The notes beneath the pieces were generated by a model. The model was not told the origin of the DNA and made no database searches. It saw only the letters and a program-made list of their open reading frames with translations. Both the position numbers and the translations under genes were made by a program. Positions 24,231 to 34,604 of a DNA stretch of 64,000 bases are shown in pieces. Positions within the stretch are counted from its first letter, which is position 1. Every line of letters starts with the position of its first letter. Source of the stretch: Stomorhina lunata (Eukaryota > Arthropoda > Insecta > Diptera > Rhiniidae); the NCBI GenBank assembly GCA_933228675.1, contig OW121741.1:117154834-117218833 (forward strand), written 5' to 3'.

Positions 24231-25890
24231 TTTTATATGAAATTTTTCAAAAATTTCTTACTTTTATAAAAAATTGTTAAATTTTTTTTTTAAAAAGTTT
24301 TTTAAAAATTTCTTATTTTTATATAAAATTTTCAAAAATTTCTTATTTTTATAGGAAAATTTTCAAAAAGTTTGTAGGAAATTTTTAAAAAATATCTTAT
24401 TTTCTTAGGAAATTTTTTTTAAAAATATCTTATTTTCTTAGGAAATTTTCCAAAAATTTCTAACTTTTATAGGAAATTTTTTAAAAATTTCTTATTTTTA
24501 TAAGAACTTTTTCAAAAATTTCTTATTTTTATTGGAAATTTTTCAAAAATTTTTCATTTTTGAACCGAATTTCTCAAAAATTTCTTATTTTTATAACAAA
24601 TTTTTCAAAAATATCTCACTTTTATAAGAAACTTTTCAAAAGTTTCTTATTTTTATAAACAATTTTTCAATAATTTTAATTTTCTATATTAATAGTTTTA
24701 AAAATTTCCCATTTTCATTGGCTATTTTTCAAAAATTTCCTTTTTTTAGAAATTTTTAAAAAGTTTATTTTTTTATAGGAAATGTTTCAGAAATTTCTTA
24801 TTATTATATGAAAATATATTAAAAATTTTTTTATTTTTTAATAATTGATTCAGAGATTTCTTATATAGGAAAATTTTCTTTTATAGGAAAATTTTCAAAA
24901 ATTCCTTATTTAAAAAAAAAAATTTTCAAAAATTTCTAAAAGTATTTTTTTTTATTTTATGTATTTGAAATAAATTTTTTAAAAATTTCTTATTTTTGTG
25001 AGAAAATTTTTAAAAATAGTTTATTTTTGTAAGAAAATTTTTAAAAAATTTCTTTAACCTTTAATTTTTGTTGGGAAATTTGTCGAAATTTAAAATTTTT
25101 ATAGAAAATTTTTAAAACCTTTTTTATTTTTATAGGAGAGTTTTGCAAAATGTCTTTCTGATAGGAATTTTTTTTTTAAATTTCTCTAACTTTTAATTTT
25201 TGTTGGGAAATTTTTCAAAAATTTTTTATTTCTATAGGAAAGTTTGTAAAAATTTCTGACCTTTTATAAGAAATTTCAAAGAAATTTTTTGCTATTTTAG
25301 AAAATATTTCAAAAATTTCTTATTTTTATTGGAAAGTTGTCAAAAATTTGTTATTTTGTACAAAATTTTTCTTGCAAATTTTTTAAAAATTTCTTTAACT
25401 TTTAATTTTTGTTAGAAAATGTTTCAAAAAATTGTTATCTTTAAAATTTTTAAAAAATTTCTTTTTTATGTATGAAATTTTTCAAAAATAAATTTTTAAA
25501 TATAATTCTTATTTTGAAAAGAATTTTTTAACAAAATTTATTTTTTTTTATAAGAAAAAAATTTGATTTCTACAGGAAATTTTTTTTGAATGTTCATATT
25601 TTTATAATATTTTTTTTTATAGGAAAATTTTTAAAAATTTATTATTCTTGTCGAAAATTTTCAAAAGTTGTCTTAGCTTCAAAGGAAATATTTCAAAAAT
25701 TTTTTATTTAATAGTAAATTTTTCAAAAAATTAATTTTTTATATGAAATTTTTCAAATATTCTATATTAAATAAAAATTCGTTCAAGATTTTCATACTTT
25801 TATAGAAAATTTTTTAAAAATTATTATTAAATAATAATATAATTAAAATTATTTTAATATGAAATATCTCAAAAATTTCATTTTTTTTTT
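24231..25890 (+). repeat. 31-bp AT-rich satellite, right part (array R3)
   Basis: Continues the same unit and orientation as 20060-21581 (GAAATTTTTCAAAAATTTCTT). It decays progressively to the right, with longer T-runs and lost phase after about 25100. The end is gradual near ATACCCGTTTATC at 25901. Confidence 0.88.
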
Positions 25891-27730
25891 GTTTATTTAT
25901 ATACCCGTTTATCTTGAGAAAGGTCTTACGACTGAAGATGGGGTTTCGCACTTTATCCAGACAGAAAAACCTTTATCAAATACCAAATTTCGTTGGAATA
26001 CCTCTAAGGAAGACTTGCCCTTCCTTCTATAAAAAAATTTTCGTCTACATAACCTTTTTAATAACAAAAAATATTGTCTTTTACTTTCAGCTATTCAACG
26101 TTTGCCTGTCATTTCCGTTCATGTAATTTTTATATATAAAAAAGTTTTTTTTTCTATATTTCTACTCACTGCTCTTTTTAAGGACCAACTTAGTTTCTTC
26201 TACCTTTGGCCTCCATTTATATTCCTCGTATTGACCTTTAATTATTTCTACTTTTTTATTTATCTTAAAAATTTAGACCTCAAATTCTAGAAAATTCTTT
26301 TGCATCCTAGGAAAAAATCTACACGTGTCAATTAACTCTTAACAAAAACATTTCCTAGTGTCTCGAATAAAATTTAAAGCAGACATGAAAATATTAAGGA
26401 TTTCTATGACTCGAGATTTTAAAAAGGTAGACAAAGATTAATAGCATTTAAAAGTTGGTGAAAAACACTTTATAGATGTTCTTGTCTTTAGATGACAATT
26501 TTTCATCAAAACATCAAAATACTTTTTATGGATATAATTAATTTTTAAAGAGGCTATAAATATAAAAAGGACATTAATGACTTTAAAAATTTAATTCTAT
26601 ATCAAAAACAAACAACTACAAAGACACATTTTTGAAGCAGAGACACATCCCTAAAATACAATTTTGCTTTGCTTTTCTTTTTTTTTATATTTATAAAAGT
26701 ATTTTTCGTGTTTTTGTTGCAAACGGAAACAAATATTTCAATTCCATTTTGTAGCACTTTCAGCAGATTTTGAGTCTGAAAGAATGTGTGTTGGTTGGCT
26801 TTTCCTAGTGTTAGAGAGTTCAAAGGAATTTTCTATCATTTGTTAAGTTTAGTACGCCATAGACTTTAAGCCAGTTAAATAGTTCAACAACAGCAGTTTT
26901 GTACGAGAATATAAATAGCTGCTTTTTTGTGGTGTAAACTTTTAGGCGAACGAAATAAAAGAAAATCTGTGTAAAATTAAAGCTGCAACATTGAGAATTT
27001 TGTGGAACGTAATAGAAGAGGAATGAAAAAACTGAAAATTGTGGGTTATATTAGCCCGATATAAATACATATGTCGATAACAGACTTACGGGCGCTGGCA
27101 AAATAAACAGTTTTTCAAGTGAGCATAAAGAAATGGGTCGTTAAGAGTTTAAAGATAAATCAAGAGTAACAAAATGTAAAAAAAGAGCTTTGTATTTGGA
27201 TTTTAAGAGTGTTGTAATAAGGATGCTGTAATGTTTCATTTCCGTTTCGGCTTTTACGACTCTCCATTGAACTAAATTGTTGTAAAAGCCATTATGTTTT
27301 TATGTGAATGAGTGTGTGTATGTATGGATGTAACTGTGTCACATTTGTGTTTATGTATGTGTATAAGTATGTTAAAAATAGACTTACTGACACACTCTTT
27401 GGATGCTTGGCTGTTAAACTATTATCTCATACTCTTGCGCCTTTTTGCAAAAGTTATTGATAATAACACAAAAAAAAGAAACGGAAATATTACAAAAAAC
27501 TCCCTAAGATATGCTCTCATTTATTTTAAACAAACACTTCGTTTAGAGTCGTCATCATCCTCATCTTCGTTCTTTTAGCTCTAAATATTGTAATTGTTGT
27601 TGTTGCTGTTATTTGATTCAGCACAAATTTTCACATCGTATTTGATGACGATTCGGTTTGTTCCACATTCTAAATGCGAATTTTTCTTTCTTACTCGTAT
27701 TACGCTTTTGGTAATGAGCCATACGTTAAG
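25891..27730. other. Non-repetitive region upstream of the putative leader
   Basis: No ORF with a recognisable domain. Small frames at 25914-26126, 26102-26290, 26602-26823 and 27312-27578 are unsupported. Fewer repeats and more balanced composition from about 26840 onward suggest gene-proximal DNA. A TATAAATAG word at 26910-26918 lacks an initiator at the expected distance. Confidence 0.4.
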
Positions 27731-27750
27731 TCGTCACTATCTTTAGACTC

Positions 27751-27787
27751 TTTCAGTCGTCATTGCGTGTTGTAGGTGGTCGGGTGG
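27751..27787 (+). promoter_or_regulatory. Possible initiator/downstream promoter element
   Basis: TTTCAGTCG contains TCAGTC (27753-27758), a match to the arthropod initiator consensus with the start base at about 27755. At +28 to +33 (27782-27787) the sequence GGGTGG is only a partial match to the downstream promoter element. An A-rich leader-like region follows. This is weak support on its own in AT-rich DNA; it is listed because it lies upstream of the candidate first exon. Confidence 0.15.
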
Positions 27788-27989
27788 TGAACTCCAAGCT
27801 CAGCACAACAATAGAAAAATCAAAGAAACCCAAAAAATAGCTAAGAACAAAGCCTAGAAAACACCTTAGAAAAATAATAGAATGGACTTTTTTTTTTGAA
27901 TATGAATCCCTTAGAGGAGGATTCAATGCTTTTGGCTTTAAACTTAAAAGAACTTGAAATTCCTTAAAAGAATTCGGGGAATGAATTTT

Positions 27990-28882
27990 TAAAACGTTTA
28001 ACAGTGACCAGTTATGAAATGCGAGTGGTGTGATAAAGATGTGTCTGTTAACGCGTTTGTGAAAAAAACAAAAAAAAAATTAAATCGAATTAAAGAAATT
28101 TAGGGAGTAAAATTAAGTGAAAAAGTGTTAGAAAAAAGCAAGTGAACACAAAATACAAAACACAAAAACAATTTACATCCGCATCAATTTAATTAAAATA
28201 AAAACAACAATCCTGAATAAAATTTATATTAACCCAAAAATATTAAAAAAATATACCTTAAACAAAATATTCCAGTTAAATCCTAAATTCGGTTTTCCAA
28301 ATATTCCTTGACCTTACAATATTTCTATACATATTTTCTTATTAATTAAAAACAACCTCAACACTTACCTTAAAACTAAAATAATCATAAATTTCTGAAA
28401 CTAAAATTTTTTTGCCAAAATTTAATTATCCCAAAAATATTAAAAAAAATCTTCCTATAACAAAATTTATCAATAAATCCTACACTTAATTTCCCATACT
28501 TCCCTCATCCAAACTAATTCCTGCACATATTTCCTCATTAATTTAACACAACCTCAATACTAACCCTTAAACAACAGTAACCATAAATTTCAGAAACTAC
28601 CAACTATTATTTTCGCCCGAAAAAAAAAAACTGCATCGATAACCACAACTTTTCATTAAAATTCATGTTGTGGGTCTTGCAACGAAACCAGTAAAAATAT
28701 TTTGTGTTTATGAAAATTTTAAAGCATCAGCAAAAAGTTTTAAATTTTATTGGCATTATAATAAATTCGTTTTATCGTTGTTTATAATACTATTTTCGAA
28801 ATTAGTTTTTAGTAATAATAATAAAAATCCAGCTAATCAATTATCACCATTTAATGCTGTCAGTTTTACTCTTTTGTGCAAA
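27990..28882 (+). other. A-rich leader-like sequence (putative 5' UTR)
   Basis: From about 28000 the + strand is A-rich and T-poor, with runs such as AAGTGAAAAAGTG, AAGCAAGTGAACACAAAATA and AACACAAAAACAATTTACATC. This composition is usual in fly 5' leaders and unlike the symmetric A/T composition of the surrounding spacers. It contains a diverged 197-bp direct duplication (28233-28600). A 9-codon upstream frame starts at ATG 28665 and ends at 28692-28694. Leader status is inferred from composition and position upstream of an ATG and donor site. Confidence 0.3.
28233..28600 (+). repeat. 197-bp tandem duplication in putative leader
   Basis: CCCAAAAATATTAAAAAAA starts copies at 28233 and 28430. 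Each then has an AACAAAAT, CCTA-AATTxxxTTTCC, ATTCCT, ACATATTT, TTATTAATT, ACAACCTCAA, ATAAATTTC-GAAACTA order. The copies are clearly diverged. Confidence 0.75.
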
Positions 28883-28920
28883 ATGTTCGATTACTTTGTA
28901 ATTGTGTTTTCTGTTTTGTG
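28883..28920 (+). CDS. Candidate first coding exon (signal-peptide-like start)
   Basis: An ATG at 28883 sits in CAAAATG, the favoured fly start context. It opens 12 codons, MFDYFVIVFSVL, plus two bases of a split codon before GTAAGT at 28921-28926, a perfect 5' splice-site core. Without splicing the frame stops at TAA, 28922-28924, so it makes sense only as a spliced exon. The peptide is hydrophobic from residue 3 and could begin a secretory signal or membrane anchor. The in-frame sequence upstream has no other ATG. The partner exons are not identifiable; none in the remaining 35 kb could be recognised, so the next exon may lie beyond the window. The protein is not recognised. Chance occurrence of a donor after an ATG in AT-rich DNA is a real alternative. 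Confidence 0.27.
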
Positions 28921-28926
28921 GTAAGT
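28921..28926 (+). promoter_or_regulatory. Candidate 5' splice donor
   Basis: GTG|GTAAGTTTG matches the metazoan donor consensus at all intron positions +1 to +6. It defines the right edge of the candidate exon. Confidence 0.3.
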
Positions 28927-30214
28927 TTGAAAAAAATATATTTTATGTACTAGACTATATATATATTATATATTTCCAGACTACAGAAATATTTTTTTTC
29001 CAGCTGAAATAACAGATATTTGAAACAATTAGTTTTTTTTTTTCAATAATAGCAATATTTATACACAAACTGCTTTTATGCAAACCTACTATAAATTGTA
29101 ATAATACCGAAAATCGTGATCGTGATCTTAAAAAATTGGAATTGGTTAAAGACTGATATTAAATAAAGCAGTTAAACATTTTTTATTTAATTTTTATTGC
29201 AACATTTGAACAAAGCTAAAAAATTAAAACTCGTATTCTTTTTACTTAAATTATATGTATCTCCCAAAAGTATGCAACATGCTTTTTCTAATAAGTTTAT
29301 TGACTTCCTTAGCTTGAACTCGAAGATTATACAGGTCTATAAAATGAACATTTTTGTCAGCTGAATGAGCTATTTTCACTAAATTATATATTAAAGAATC
29401 CGCTGATTTCAGAAACGATGGCCATTTTTCTTTATAACATCAAAAATTTATGAAAATACATGTTTTTTTTAATTATAATTTAAAATTATATTTTATATAA
29501 ATATTAAAGATAATATAACTATACTACCCCTTAGCATTTTTATCTATAAAAACCTATATCGTAGAATGCTTTGAATATTTTTTCTGTTTTTGCTTACTTA
29601 AAATTTACATTCGCGAAAATCTACGATTTGAAATTGCAAATATGCTAAAATGGTTTAAGATATCGACCTTAATTTTATTTTTCCTTTAGTTTGTTTTATG
29701 ACACTGCAAAGAAAATTTATAATTTGTTGAACAAAATTTTCAAAAAATTAAAAAATCATTTTTAAAACCGATAAAAACTAAGCAAATTCTACTATATTTT
29801 GATAATTACTCAACTATTTAGTACTTATCGAGCATAAAATTGTAAATCATGTCGCTTTTAAAAGTTTATTTATTCTTAAGTATATTTGTTTTTCTGTATA
29901 TCCTTTGTTATGTCGTCAAGAGCATGAATTTTCCGGGAAAATTTCAATAACTTCAAAAGTGGTTTACGAATTGTTTAAATTAAATGACTTAAAATAAAGC
30001 TAATTTAGTTCGCTTTTATATTTCATTAAACTTTTTGAAGAATTTAATTCTTCGCGGTTAAAATTTTGACAATACAAAAAGTACTCAAATTTTTTCCTAT
30101 AAAAAAATATATTAACCCTTTGTGGGTGTATGCGGATGTGATAAAATGTTTTAAATACTTTTTGTGTTTTTAGAAGGTCCCGTGTTAATAGTTTCTTGAA
30201 GTATTCAGTTAAAT
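28927..30214. other. AT-rich spacer or intron start
   Basis: No gene or clear repeat seen. The minus-strand ORF at 30000-30266 (88 codons) runs into mini-me-like element A' and is not a protein family I recognise. Confidence 0.45.
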
Positions 30215-30990
30215 TGTTATAGTCGGTCAAGCCCGACCATACGATACCCTTCACCACTAAGGTCAAAGGTGTTCTTCTTTTCTGTGTAAAGAAAAATATT
30301 TGCTAAATTTTGTCATCATATTCTCAAAACTTATACACTTAAGCTGTTTCCGCCATTTGGACTTATATGAGAGCTAGGGTCAAACGTAGACCGTTTATTA
30401 TGAAATTTCGCAAATTGATTACAGTTTCTACAAAAATTATGTATGCAAAATATAGACTTTAAATTGTCATTATCTTCGGATTTACGAGCGTTTAAGTGAA
30501 TTTGGTCTCATTTAGTGCGTTTTGAGAAAATAGTTTGTATGGGAGCTATGGTTAAATGTGAACCGATTTCAACGAAATTTGGTACAGTGATTTAGATTTA
30601 CATAAGCAGTATTTTTTTTTAATTTCGTGAAAAAATATTGATTTTGTGGCCAATATATCAATTCTGGGAAGTTGGACCTATGGGAGGTACCATAAATAAT
30701 TAACCGATTTTGACGAATTTCAATAACCATGGTCCCATTATCAAAAAAATGATCTGTGCCAAATTTCATGAAATTATCTTTAGAATTGCGACCTGTAGTT
30801 TGATTACAAGGTTTACATGGGGGTCCAGCCAGCCGGACGGACTGACGGACATCGATAAATCGACTCAGAAAGTGATTCTAAGCCTATTGGTATACTAAAA
30901 GATGGGTCTAAGATAAATATTTCTATGCGTTACATACATCAGCACAAACTTATAATACCCTTTCCACCTATGGTGTTGAAGGGTATAATA
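30215..30990 (-). mobile_element. mini-me/DINE-1-like element A', paralogue of A
   Basis: Closely parallels 1901-2682 in order and wording: GTCGGTCAAGCCCGACC, ATACGATACCCTTCACCACT, TATGAGAGCTAGGGTCAAA, GGTACAGTGATTTAG, GTTTACATGGGGGTCCAGCC, then CGGACGGACTGACGGACATC and a GGTATACTAAAAG tail. The outermost ACAAGTAAG of element A is missing, so its hairpin-side end is truncated or decayed. The ORFs at 30569-30769 and 30710-30898 match those in element A because the elements are homologous; this does not show coding. Confidence 0.8.
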
Positions 30991-31530
30991 AAAATACGTT
31001 TTTAAAATCATGTTCCTAAGTTTTTGAGCCTCTGATGAACATCTTATATTTTGGAAGTTATTGCGACTTTTAATACTTGCGTCGATATATTGATGATACC
31101 GAAAATGTAACAACGAAGATTAATATCAAAGAGAGCCATTGAACATTTTTTTTTAACTTTGTGATATTTGTCTCTCCTTGAAGTATGCAGCATAATTTGC
31201 CACAAAATAAGGATCAAGGTTAAAATTTCAAATAAAAAATGTAATGATATTTTTTTTGAGTTTGATCTTTTTAACTTATTTTCCTAAAAAGAAGCAATAC
31301 ATTTCTTAAGTTTTATCACTTAGGATGTAAGGCTATTTTAATACTAACATTGTGTTCTCAATATAATCTGAGGGCTAAATCTCCGCATTCGATATCGACC
31401 GAAATTTTTACTTTTAGGATAGTCTAAAAATATATAATACGAAAGGTTTGCTACATTGTAACTTATTTGTCAAAGGGTTTCTGGTAATAAAAGATTTAAT
31501 TAAAACTAAATATTTTGACAAAAAAATGGA
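30991..31530. other. Spacer with possible relic of the foldback family
   Basis: The stretch 31015-31090 (GAGCCTC, AACATCTTATATTTTGG, GCGACTTTTAATACTTGCGTCGAT) loosely resembles the right arm of the foldback element at 640-690. The similarity is weak. No gene seen. Confidence 0.3.
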
Positions 31531-31783
31531 TATCGCACTTGTTCAACAAGAGGGTATTAACTCAAAATTTTTAAATTTTCACTTTTTAGAAGAAGGTGAT
31601 GTGTAGTGGTCATATCTACCCTCTGTAAAAATCTGACATCATTTTCACTATAATTTCGCCAAAAGAACTACAGTTTTACCCCTCTTCTTTATATGAAAGT
31701 AGTAGTAAAATAAAATAGTTTTTTGACTCTACTGAAAATTTTAAAATTTTGAGTTAATACCCTCTTGTTGATCAAGTGCGATA
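31531..31783. mobile_element. 253-bp MITE with about 45-bp terminal inverted repeats
   Basis: The left end TATCGCACTTGTTCAACAAG continues through AGGGTATTAACTCAAAATTTT. The right end is its reverse complement with one mismatch in the first 41 bases. TA dinucleotides lie at both edges, as for TA-targeting Tc1/mariner-type MITEs. The 150-bp interior encodes nothing. The well-preserved arms suggest a fairly young insertion. Confidence 0.85.
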
Positions 31784-32249
31784 TATTAAAATAACACATT
31801 TTATTAAACTTTTTGCAAAATAAATTATTTTAAAAATCCCTTAGGTATATTATACAATAGAGGCGTTCGCTTTTCATACAAAAAAAAAGTTGTGTCAGTC
31901 ATCGCCTAGGATTTAAAATAATGTTAAAATAATTCTAATAATTTTTTTTGTTATTTTTTACCAAGCCTACAAATACCGCCCTTTTAGTATTTTGTTTACT
32001 TTATCGGCATTTTAAGTCCGATCATAACATTAGATATATCGGTGTTCGAGGCTCTGTAAGGGCTACATTTGTCTCTTTGATAGTTTTTTACTTCCACGTC
32101 AATTTATAGTCATAACTTTTAAAAACTAGATTTGTACTCAATTCGATTAGGATGATCTTTTAACATCACAAGTAAAACTTTGACCTTCTTTTTCCAACGA
32201 CTTGCAGTTGCTTAATTAGTTGCTCTTTTTTCAAATATTTTTTAAAACT
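31784..32249. other. Spacer with relic of foldback-type sequence
   Basis: 31995-32085 (ATCGGCATTTTAAGTCCGAT, then ATATATCGGTGTT, GAGGCTCTGTAAGGGCTACA) resembles 424-490 of the foldback left arm (TTCGGCATTTACAGTCGGAT, ATATATCGATGTT, CTCGAGGAGGCCA). It is probably a diverged fragment of the same family. No gene. Confidence 0.4.
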
Positions 32250-32975
32250 TTATTCCTAAGCTTTGTTAAAATTTATTCAATCAGTCGACTCCTTGGGTGC
32301 ATGTCTTGGACGCTCATTTCCCACCAATTTTTTTTAGTATATAAGCCTCAATTCTCATCAGAATTTCAAAAAGTTCGTCAAATGTCTATTAATTGAACAA
32401 TGAAAGATTTATTCTAATTTTGGTTGAGATTCCTTGACTCTTTGAGGTACTTGCCTTGGACCCCCTAGTTTTCACTTTTTTTCGTTTTCAATGTTTAAGC
32501 CGGAATTCTCAACAAAATTAAATGAAACACAAGTCTATTAGTTTATCCATCAAAGAGCTCAACCAATTTTGGTTGAAATCCGTCCATTCCTTAGGGTACC
32601 TGCTTTGAACTCCAATTTTTTCACTTATTTTTATTCTCAATGTATAAGCTACAATTCTCAACAGAATTTAATGAAATTCGGCACACGTCTTTTGGTTGAC
32701 CCAAAAAAGAACTCTACTAATTTTGGTTAATATCCGTCGACTCCTGCCTTGGACATACAATTAATTTCTATTTGATTAAAAAGTTACGCCTGAACGACTG
32801 CAATACTTTTTGCTTATATTATGCGAAGCAATTTAGGAGACATTTTTTCAGATAATTTTAAACTTTGTTCTACGATCAGTAAATTTTGGTTAATTTTTCT
32901 TGCTCAATCTAAAGAAGAGTCTTTTATCTTTCACATGGCGATGGTTGAAGCACCGAGCAAGACCGAGTCAATTTA
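32250..32975 (+). mobile_element. Unclassified repetitive element with about 150-bp internal repeats
   Basis: Four degenerate copies start near 32281, 32426, 32575 and 32729. Each carries a CCGTCGACTCCTTxGGGT-like phrase, CCTTGGAC, a T-rich run, AATGTATAAGC, AATTCTCAACAGAATT and AATTTTGGTTGA. The right edge has CACCGAGCAAGACCGAGTCA near 32950, which resembles the hairpin ending the element at 17950-19252. No protein. The class is unknown; shared architecture suggests a related family. Confidence 0.5.
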
Positions 32976-34604
32976 GTTTTTGTCTAAAGAAAAACGAAAA
33001 CACTGAATTTTGTAGAGCTTTTTTGCTTTCCTGATATAAAGCATGTACGAGATTAAGATACTTTATTCTGCATACTAAAACCAAGATTTTGTGTCTGAAT
33101 TAAATCAATATAAAGATTATAGCTGTGAAACTATATTAGAAGTATGAACTACTAATTTTGATGAAAAAGTTCATCACTTTTCGTTTTAGAACATCAAGCT
33201 CATTTCAATACCTTTTCTTGAAAAAAAAAAATTATTGATCCTTAATATCTTAACCCTTCTCTATAGAACTGCTTCATTAGATTTTTCAAAAGCAGTGGTC
33301 AAATACCATAACCATAGTGCGATGTAATGAAATATGTAAGTTACTTACTATTACTTTTGTGGCTACGCATAAAAAGAACTTTTTTTAAATTTATAGTAAA
33401 AGAAGTACTTTTTTATTTTCTTAAAATGATTGATAATGAATGAAAATATTCCAATTAAAACTGTATATTATGTTTATATTTTTACGCCCTAATTCATAAA
33501 CGAATTATAAAGTTATCAAAGTCTCATAGTAGAAATTTTATATAAAAAAAATAACTAAGTTTCATGTCTATATCTAAGATTAGAAAGATAAAATTTTGGG
33601 TTTGAAAACCAAAATTGGGTCAAATTAACCCAAAGTAAGTAGAAGGGTTAAATCTGACCATAACTAGTTTCAAGAACAAGCTAGAAGCAAACATATTACA
33701 AAAATCACGAAAGGTGTACTTTTTTAAGGCCTAATAATATACAATTCTCAGCCGTTTCATAAAAATCGAATTTTAAAATCAAATTAAAATAAACTAACTA
33801 CAAATGAGGCCATTACTTAGCAGTTCTGTTCGAAAGCCACAAATTTTTACAGCTTTCTACAAATAACATTTATTAACTGCAGCCGACAATTAATACAAAT
33901 AATTATATCCAGTGAACTCGGAAATAAAAATATACCAAAAAATCATGTATTTAAATAAAATTTTTGCTTCTGTGAATAAAATAAACTTCACCAAAAAAAT
34001 TTAAATTATCGTTAATAAAAATATTTAATTTCATGTAATTTTAATTTTAATGGTTATTTTATATACAAACAATATTTGCATATAAAAATAAATTGTATAA
34101 ATACAGATGAAATAAACAATTCGATTTGAGAGTGTTGGTGTTTAAAATTGTGCGTGTGATATTTCATATGATAATGTTAAAGTGTCTGTGTGTATTTTAT
34201 AATTTAATTGCATTCTAATACAATAAATTAGTTTAGTTTAATTTGTTTCATTCTTTTTTTTTTTTTTCGTTCGTCGGTCTCTGTTTGGTTGCCAAATTTT
34301 AATAGAATTCATTTATTTTGAAATTCAAAAACTGCTGGCGACCTATTCAATTACATTAAAATTTGTATGCATTTGTACATTTAAAGTTGCATAATTACAT
34401 ATAATTGATCTATTTAATTAAAATTTTAAATTGATGTGTTTGTGCAAAAATATATATTTTTTTGGATAATAAATTAGTTTAATGAAAGAGAATCATTCTA
34501 ATTAAAATTCTAAAAGATAGGGTGCAATATGGGGCATGGTAATTTTAATTAATTTTATTCTCGTTAAAAAATTACTCGTATTGATTTAAAATTACAATTT
34601 TTTT
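32976..34604. other. Non-repetitive AT-rich spacer
   Basis: No gene seen. A poly-T run lies at 34254-34267. Text at 33590-33680 (GGGTTTGAAAACCAAAATTG) is slightly transposon-like but unassigned. Confidence 0.45.

Noticed and set aside
26910..26918. TATAAATAG as a core promoter
   Set aside because: A perfect TATA word is expected by chance in DNA this AT-rich, and no initiator lies 25-35 bp downstream.
30569..30898. Overlapping ORFs conserved between 2307-2552 and 30569-30898 as a conserved small protein
   Set aside because: The two regions are copies of one non-coding mini-me-like element. Frames are open on both strands at once and similarity continues outside the frames.
31015..32090. A second complete foldback element
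   Set aside because: The two similar segments lie in everted order relative to the foldback at 0.1-1.9 kb and are too diverged; at most they are separate relics.
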